A stretch of 64,000 nt of DNA from Streblospio benedicti (lineage: Eukaryota > Annelida > Polychaeta > Spionida > Spionidae), in contig CM032666.1 in NCBI GenBank assembly GCA_019095985.1, positions 736,884 through 800,883 of the forward strand, written 5' to 3'. Shown piece by piece: positions 58,764 through 64,000 of the stretch (position 1 is its first letter; each line of letters opens with the position of its first letter). The notes beneath the pieces were generated by a model. That model saw only the letters and a list, made by a program, of their open reading frames with translations, did not search any database and was not told where the DNA came from. Made by a program: the position numbers and the translations under genes.

Positions 58764-58912
58764 AACTACTGCCGCTACTGCTGCTGCTATTGCTGCTACT
58801 GCTACTACTGTGGCTACTACTGCTACTGCTGCTACTGCTACTGCTGCTACTGCTACTGCTGCTACTGCTGCTACTACTGCTACTACTGCTACTATTGCTT
58901 CTACTACATTGA
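58670..58912. repeat. GCT/ACT trinucleotide tract, about 240 bp
   Basis: Uninterrupted three-base phase of (G/A)CT, with variants ATT and GTT. It produces artificial poly-Ser, -Leu, -Ala/Thr or -Cys/Tyr frames. It lies in an intron between module exons. Confidence 0.95.
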
Positions 58913-59511
58913 CATAGCTGAAGAATACCTTTCATCTTACTATATCAAGTGGGCCTAACAGGATTTGTATACACTATCCCGTGGTTTTTTAGACCAGAAT
59001 GATAGTCATCCAAAGCTGCAAAACATTGCACACTCTGCATTATCCCTAACCCACAGCTACTTTGTGGGTTATCGTTTCAACCGAGCATTGTGTAATTCCA
59101 ATCCATGAATCCCACCAAGTGACAGAAACGTTGTGGAGATACATTTGGGCTTTGTCAATATAGTGATAGAAAAGTGCTTGAACTGAAATAAATGATTGTT
59201 ATAACTGGCCAATCCCGAGGTCACTTGGCTTTGAAGCTTTCAATGTTAATAGCTATTCATAGCTTTAATTGATTAGGTAATAAACAGAAACAAGTGACGT
59301 GTAATAATTTATTCCCTCTGACAGCAAGGTGACATAAATCAGGGCTAGGTATTTGGTGTTTACTTTTAATCAGAAAAATACAATTTTGAAACAATCCTGC
59401 TGTGTTAAAATATAAAATGTTGTCCCCATTTTCTCATAATTACGAAGAGGCCAGATCTGATAAGAAAATTATAAGCTTGCAAAATAATGATTATTCTTAT
59501 AAATTGTTTAG
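58913..59511. other. intron, nothing recognised
   Basis: AT-rich. No exon signal before the acceptor at 59510. Confidence 0.45.
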
Positions 59512-59640
59512 TGGTGCCCTTGTGTAATCGTGGAGTAAACTACACCAATGTGTGTAACTACAACGGCACCTGCACTGAGAAGAACGGCACCGTCTCATGT
59601 GCATGCAAATTTGGCTACATTGGAACCAGATGCGAGACAG
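59512..59640 (+). CDS. EGF exon, intact
   Basis: Acceptor AAATTGTTTAG, donor ACAG|GTAAGC, 129 nt, phase 1 at both ends. VVPLCNRGVNYTNVCNYNGT, then CTEKNGTVSCACKFGYIG and TRCET. Six EGF cysteines in order, no frame error. Two sequons (NYT, NGT). Confidence 0.85.
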
Positions 59641-59841
59641 GTAAGCTGAGCGCCATGTACAATATCGCCTGTTTAAATGGTGTGCCAACTTAATACTCCA
59701 AATTAAACCTGTTGCCTCTTATTTACATGTGTATCTCGTACATTCATTCTTGGCATGGAATTTAACAGATTAGTCTAGGATCATATTAAAAATAATTTTT
59801 TCCACAACTAAATGTCTTAATACCTTTTGTTGCACATTTAG

Positions 59842-60055
59842 ATGAGTGGTGGAATCCAATTGTACTCATTGTCCGTATACTGCAATGGCTGAAATGGATC
59901 GACCTTTATGATGGACGCGAGTGGACAAAGATCATTGACGAGCGCACGGCAGTCTCTCTGATCGCAGACTACACCCTGGGCGGAGAGGCAAAGCTCTATG
60001 AGAGTCTCAACAAGAAGATCGAGGAGAAGGAGGAAATGAAAGAGGACGCAGAAAA
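59842..60055 (+). CDS. juxtamembrane/cytoplasmic exon, charged
   Basis: Acceptor GCACATTTAG, donor GAAAA|GTGAGG, 214 nt, phase 1 to 2. Starts (D)EWWNPIVLIVRILQWLKW, then a charged region LYDGREWTKIIDERTAVSLI and a strongly helical Lys/Glu tail (KKIEEKEEMKEDAEK). The position right after the last EGF is where a membrane helix is expected. The only hydrophobic stretch (IVLIVRILQWLKW) is short and broken by Arg and Lys, so anchoring is doubtful. GC-rich and clean in frame. Confidence 0.75.
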
Positions 60056-60104
60056 GTGAGGGCTTTATTGAATAGTTGGCTTTTTTATTGATATTTGTCG
60101 TTGA

Positions 60105-60320
60105 AGTTGGTAATGTCGGTGGTAAACAGCAATGTCGTGGCTGTCCGTATTGAACATTGGGGGATATGCAGTGTCAGTGTCGTAGAAGTTGGTACTGTCG
60201 GTAGTAAACACCACAGTACTATCAGTGTTGGCAATGTCGGTTGTAAACACCAGTATTGTAGGTGTTGGTAGTAAACACCACAGTGTCGTCGGTGTCGGTA
60301 TTAAACATTGGGGGGTATGC
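60105..60320. repeat. degenerate minisatellite, about 30-36 bp units
   Basis: Six or seven imperfect copies of GTTGGTA-TGTCGGT-GTAAACA-CA words within the intron. Confidence 0.75.
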
Positions 60321-61043
60321 ACTGTCAGTTCAAAATGAATATCATAAAACATCTCGTAAACCATTACAACACCAGATTAGGGAGGCCATGGAAATCTATG
60401 GGGCAAAACAGGGGATGTGGTTAAACAATAAAATGGACTTTTGCCAGCCAGTTTTGGGGCGGGCGATTTTCACGAGCCAATTACAATATTGATTAATTAA
60501 TTTATTTTTATCTTAATATTAGCATTTTTCATACTGTATTGAATAAAATCCCTTATTACATGAATAGTTGGAAATTAAAAACAGTTTAGAACATGAATAT
60601 CAATGTTAAGAATAGACTACTAAATAAACTTTTAATAGTATCAAAATTAGATCCATGTATACATCACGTGTATGGTTAAGTATGATTGCAAATAATTTCT
60701 AATAAGTGTATAGTCTTGTTAATAAATAAAGAAGGTACCATACTTTAAATTAAAATATAAATGTTATAAATTAAGGTCACAACAAGTTAAGGTGTATTTA
60801 TTTTTCTATGTTGATTGAAAAGGAACCTGTGTGTTCGAAAACTGCTATCAAGATTAATTTTAAATTGGATTTGAATGATTATATTTATTGCATGGTAAGA
60901 CAAGCTGAAACAACATGGGACCACGTGCTGTATACCAGATAAACTCTATTCTAAGTGTGATCAGAAACACATGTCATAGCTATGTGACATATATAACAGG
61001 TTCAAGGACATGTCATAGCTTTTGTAAATTTGCCACGTTTTAG
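60321..61043. other. intron, nothing recognised
   Basis: AT-rich. No exon signal. Confidence 0.45.
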
Positions 61044-61260
61044 GAAAAGGCAGAAGGCTCGTGTCACAGAGAACCAGCAGAAGGACCGGGCTGTCAGCAA
61101 CAACAGGGCCCGGGCCCCGGCCAACAGAGACAGGACGCCCGCCCGCAGGAGAGGCAGGAGAGCCGGCGACCAGATGCCGTATGTGTCCCAAGAAGACCGC
61201 AAGGCTGCTCAGGGGGGACTTAAGCACTACACGGAACGCATTGGGCTACGCAAAAAATAA
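61044..61260 (+). CDS. last coding exon, basic C-terminal tail
   Basis: Acceptor CACGTTTTAG, opens in phase 2 and fits the donor at 60055. It reads KRQKARVTENQQKDRAVSNN, an Arg/Ala/Pro-rich stretch (RARAPANRDRTPARRRGRR) and YVSQEDRKAAQGGL ... GLRKK before TAA (61258-61260). Strongly basic, GC-rich, without frame errors. It resembles a cytoplasmic tail with possible nuclear-localisation-like clusters. No named family. Confidence 0.8.
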
Positions 61261-61769
61261 GTAGGTAATGTACATACACGTATGTGACAACGTGTTTGGC
61301 AGTGTTTACATGCTATGCAATGCTGGGGTGTCACTTTGTGAACTAAATTTGTGATCATTTGTAAACCAATTACATCATGTGCAATTTTGTCAAGCATTAC
61401 AGAACTGGCTTGAATCAATATAATACATGTATTGTTGTCACTGTTGAAATTTCATATATACCCGGTATGTAGACATCATAGATAGAACACTACTATGGAC
61501 CCACTCTTTTCTAAAAAGATTATACATATGATAGCATTTTTGGGTTTTTTATTTTTGTGTGTGTGTGGGGGGGGAGTTATTTTCACATTTTTGTTACATG
61601 TTGGGAACTATAGCATAGAAAACAAACATTACCAAATATGAGACCATAAATATGCTATGCATAGACTTCGTGAAATTACTAACATATGATGATAACATAA
61701 CAAACTGTCATGCACTAGTTGAAATGTAATATAAGCATTGGAAGAAATATCACTCTGTTCAACTTGCAG
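61261..61769 (+). other. probable 3' UTR intron
   Basis: A donor-like GTAGGT (61261) directly follows the stop, and a good acceptor (TGTTCAACTTGCAG) ends at 61769. Confidence 0.5.
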
Positions 61770-62348
61770 ACACACTCGGATGAAAATTTGCGGCCATTGA
61801 GATGCTCATTGTGATGACGACCCACGCTCTGTCCCGGACGCGATGTGGAGGACCAGAAAGCCGACTTCCACTATTCAAAGTCTATCATCTGTTCTCTTAG
61901 AACCTTGTATTCTTGACATTGAATTCATATGTATTGATACAATGTATACAATATTTGTACATGATAAATATCATAGGCAGAGTGATTTCAGAATAAGATT
62001 TTGAACTATATTTGTAACTGAAGGTAGAACATCTGTAACACAACTGTATGGTCAGCAGCGCTGCAATGTTGTCTCTTTTCAGAGATGCTGCATGGTGCTT
62101 TGCAGGAGAGTTATGCAGAACATCTCCTGGGGTTGGGAAAGGCTCAAATATTAATATTTGTTATATGATTTAATATAAGATTTGCACTTCAGTTTAATAT
62201 CTAGAACTAAATATTGCTTGGCTTTAATTGAATGAAATTGTATGTAAATTTGCATGGTGATGGTGTTTATTTTTTGCATGGATGTATCATTCTATAGTTG
62301 GTAGATGGACTTTTTGGGGTTTGTGTAGTAATACTGTATATATTTCAA

Positions 62349-62354
62349 AATAAA
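62349..62354 (+). terminator. poly(A) signal AATAAA, first
   Basis: In tandem unit 1, followed by a T-rich stretch. Confidence 0.5.
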
Positions 62355-62628
62355 GATTATGTAATATATTATTGATAATTCATTTGTTTGGTGAAGATAT
62401 TGGTATTAATATTGTTATATTATTTTAAAAGGGTACAAACTATGTATATTTAATATAAGATTTGCACTTCAGTTTAATATCTAGAACTAAATATTGCTTG
62501 GTTTTAATTGAATGAAATTGTATGTAAATTTACATGGTGATGGTGTTTATTTTTTGCATGGATATATCATTCTATAGTTGGTAGATGGACTTTTTGGGGT
62601 TTGTGTAGTAATACTGTATATATTTCAA

Positions 62629-62634
62629 AATAAA
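62629..62634 (+). terminator. poly(A) signal AATAAA, second
   Basis: Same position in tandem unit 2. Confidence 0.5.
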
Positions 62635-62914
62635 GATTATATAATATATTATTGATAATTCATTTGTTTGGTGAAGATATTGGTATTAATATTGTTATAT
62701 TATTTTAAAAGGGTACAAACTATGTATATTTGAAAGGTTGGAAACTAGAAACCCGGATGCCATGTGTCAATATAATTTTGGAATCTTCTTTGAATCGAAT
62801 TATATAGCTAATGAAAGGTGGGGGTGTTCTAGGGTTTGAAAGATTTAGAATTAATCTATTTTCATAAACTAGTTACATTAGTTAAATGCTAAAATGAGTA
62901 GAAAAATGTTGGAC

Positions 62915-63190
62915 GATGTAATGTAGTGGTTTGAGGAGTAGTAGGAGTAGTAGCAGAGAGGATTCTTTAAAAATAAAGTCGTGCTCTGTGTGGCAATTGG
63001 CTGTACAATTGCTTGTGAATGGAGATGTGACACAACTAAAATTTAATTCTTGTCATAAAATGTAGTAATAATGCAAGATCAAAGTTATAGGATGGTGTAT
63101 GTAGTGGTAGGAGGAGTGGTAGTAGTAGAGGGGATTAATTGCTTATTCAAGTCAAGCTCTGTGTGGCAATAGACTGTACAATTATTGAGA
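62915..63190. repeat. diverged tandem pair, about 175-bp period
   Basis: GTAGTGGTTTGAGGAGTAGTAG ... GCTCTGTGTGGCAAT ... CTGTACAATT at 62925 recurs at 63102 with substitutions. Confidence 0.7.
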
Positions 63191-63834
63191 GGTGTGGGGC
63201 AGCTTGCTTCTTTCATCAGATATCAATTTGTAAAACTAACATTACTACATCACATTTTCTATACAGCCGCTGACATTGCATGGTCAAAATGGTTATAATC
63301 TAATTGTTGTCCATTGTAATGGTAGTTCTTGATTCCATGTATTTTATACGTACCCATATACACTTGGTGTTTTTAAATTTTATTATGTATACTGCTCCAT
63401 TGAGGACTCACAATTGCTAAAGTTTGTATTTGTATTTGTATTTGTCAAGGGGACTGGCTATTCTAATATAAAACTGATTCTATTTTTATGGGCACTTAGG
63501 TATAATACATGTGCGTAAAATAACAGGGTTTATATATCCTATACTTATATTCTGTTTATATCTTAAAATATTTAATAATGAAAACGACTACAATTTTTTG
63601 CTTTTATCAATAACTGTCGAATATATTGTACAGAAAGTGTCATCAGGAACTTTGTACAATGGTTACAATACCAATATGTTGGTTTGCGTTTTATGTTGAT
63701 CCCAGCACAGCTAAAATGTGACCACTCTAAACAAATATCACACTGAACAGATCTGGTTGTTACAGTATCATCACAAATTTCGGCTTTGCAAGTTAATAAT
63801 TCAAGATATTTGATGTATTCTATCCAACATTTTC

Positions 63835-63840
63835 AATAAA
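63835..63840 (+). terminator. poly(A) signal AATAAA, third
   Basis: TTTCAATAAATATATT. A plausible distal end of the gene. Confidence 0.5.
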
Positions 63841-64000
63841 TATATTTCGTCATCGCTGCTGAAACTTTTGTTTTATTTCACTTTTTAGTTTATTTGCAAT
63901 TAATATAAAATGATAAAATGTCAAGTGTGTATCTCGGGGGGCACAGGGGGGCAAATGTTTGATTTCTACAGCATCTACCTGAATAAAACCTCTAGAAATT

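Larger units (their letters stand above)
62171..62730 (+). repeat. 280-bp tandem duplication carrying a poly(A) signal
   Basis: Two consecutive 280-bp units (62171-62450, 62451-62730) differ at only about four positions. Each contains TTTCAAAATAAAGATTAT, so the poly(A) signal is doubled. Confidence 0.95.
61770..63850 (+). other. 3' UTR region of the EGF/SEA gene
   Basis: Non-coding, AT-rich, with three canonical AATAAA signals (62349, 62629, 63835). The length depends on which one is used. Confidence 0.55.

Noticed and set aside
58501-58958. Poly-Ser, poly-Leu, poly-Ala/Thr and Cys/Tyr frames
   Set aside because: All come from the GCT/ACT triplet tract, and every frame is open because it lacks stops.

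Overview
This window looks like draft-scaffold nuclear DNA of an invertebrate metazoan, probably marine. I cannot settle the phylum. The evidence is GT-AG split exons for extracellular modules (calcium-binding EGF, WSC, SEA, a Thr-rich stalk plus transmembrane tail), a metazoan mitochondrial carrier (SLC25A51 type), Penelope-like and hAT elements, many tRNA-derived SINEs and MITEs, AT-rich spacers, and two runs of exactly 100 N (scaffold gaps).

Layout. 0-4 kb: a Penelope-like remnant, a possible minus-strand first exon, and the 3' end of a plus-strand mucin-like membrane protein gene. 4-8 kb: a 640-bp repeat in two direct copies around a fossil Ty3/gypsy-like gag-protease piece. 9.5-13 kb: plus-strand EGF and WSC exons beside a dispersed repeat. 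13-20 kb: MITEs, foldback elements, SINEs and a gap. 21-27.4 kb: the phase-consistent start of a minus-strand secreted WSC gene. Its WSC exon and the preceding intron are a near-identical inverted copy of the 11-kb locus. A 1.1-kb palindromic transposable element lies in its first intron. 28.5-33.3 kb: a 4.7-kb hAT DNA transposon whose transposase starts with a split OTU cysteine-protease domain. 34.3-35.5 kb: a broken kinase C-lobe/beta-propeller-like gene. 36-41 kb: AT-rich DNA with hairpin MITEs. 41.4-42.4 kb: an intact SLC25A51-like gene (minus), followed by an isolated ABC-transporter Walker A exon (plus).

44-64 kb is dominated by one plus-strand gene. It has five tandemly duplicated calcium-binding EGF exons, a sixth EGF exon, a three-exon SEA domain, two more EGF exons, a possible CLIP-like cysteine module, a last EGF exon, two charged C-terminal exons and a 3' UTR with a 280-bp tandem duplication that doubles the polyadenylation signal. 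Nearly all its exons share phase 1 boundaries, so they can be joined or duplicated without changing frame. Several carry one-base length errors, mostly in homopolymers, so either the draft sequence is noisy or the locus is decaying.

The most novel-looking object is the OTU-hAT transposon. The best supported unannotated host gene is the minus-strand signal-peptide/WSC gene at 21-27 kb.
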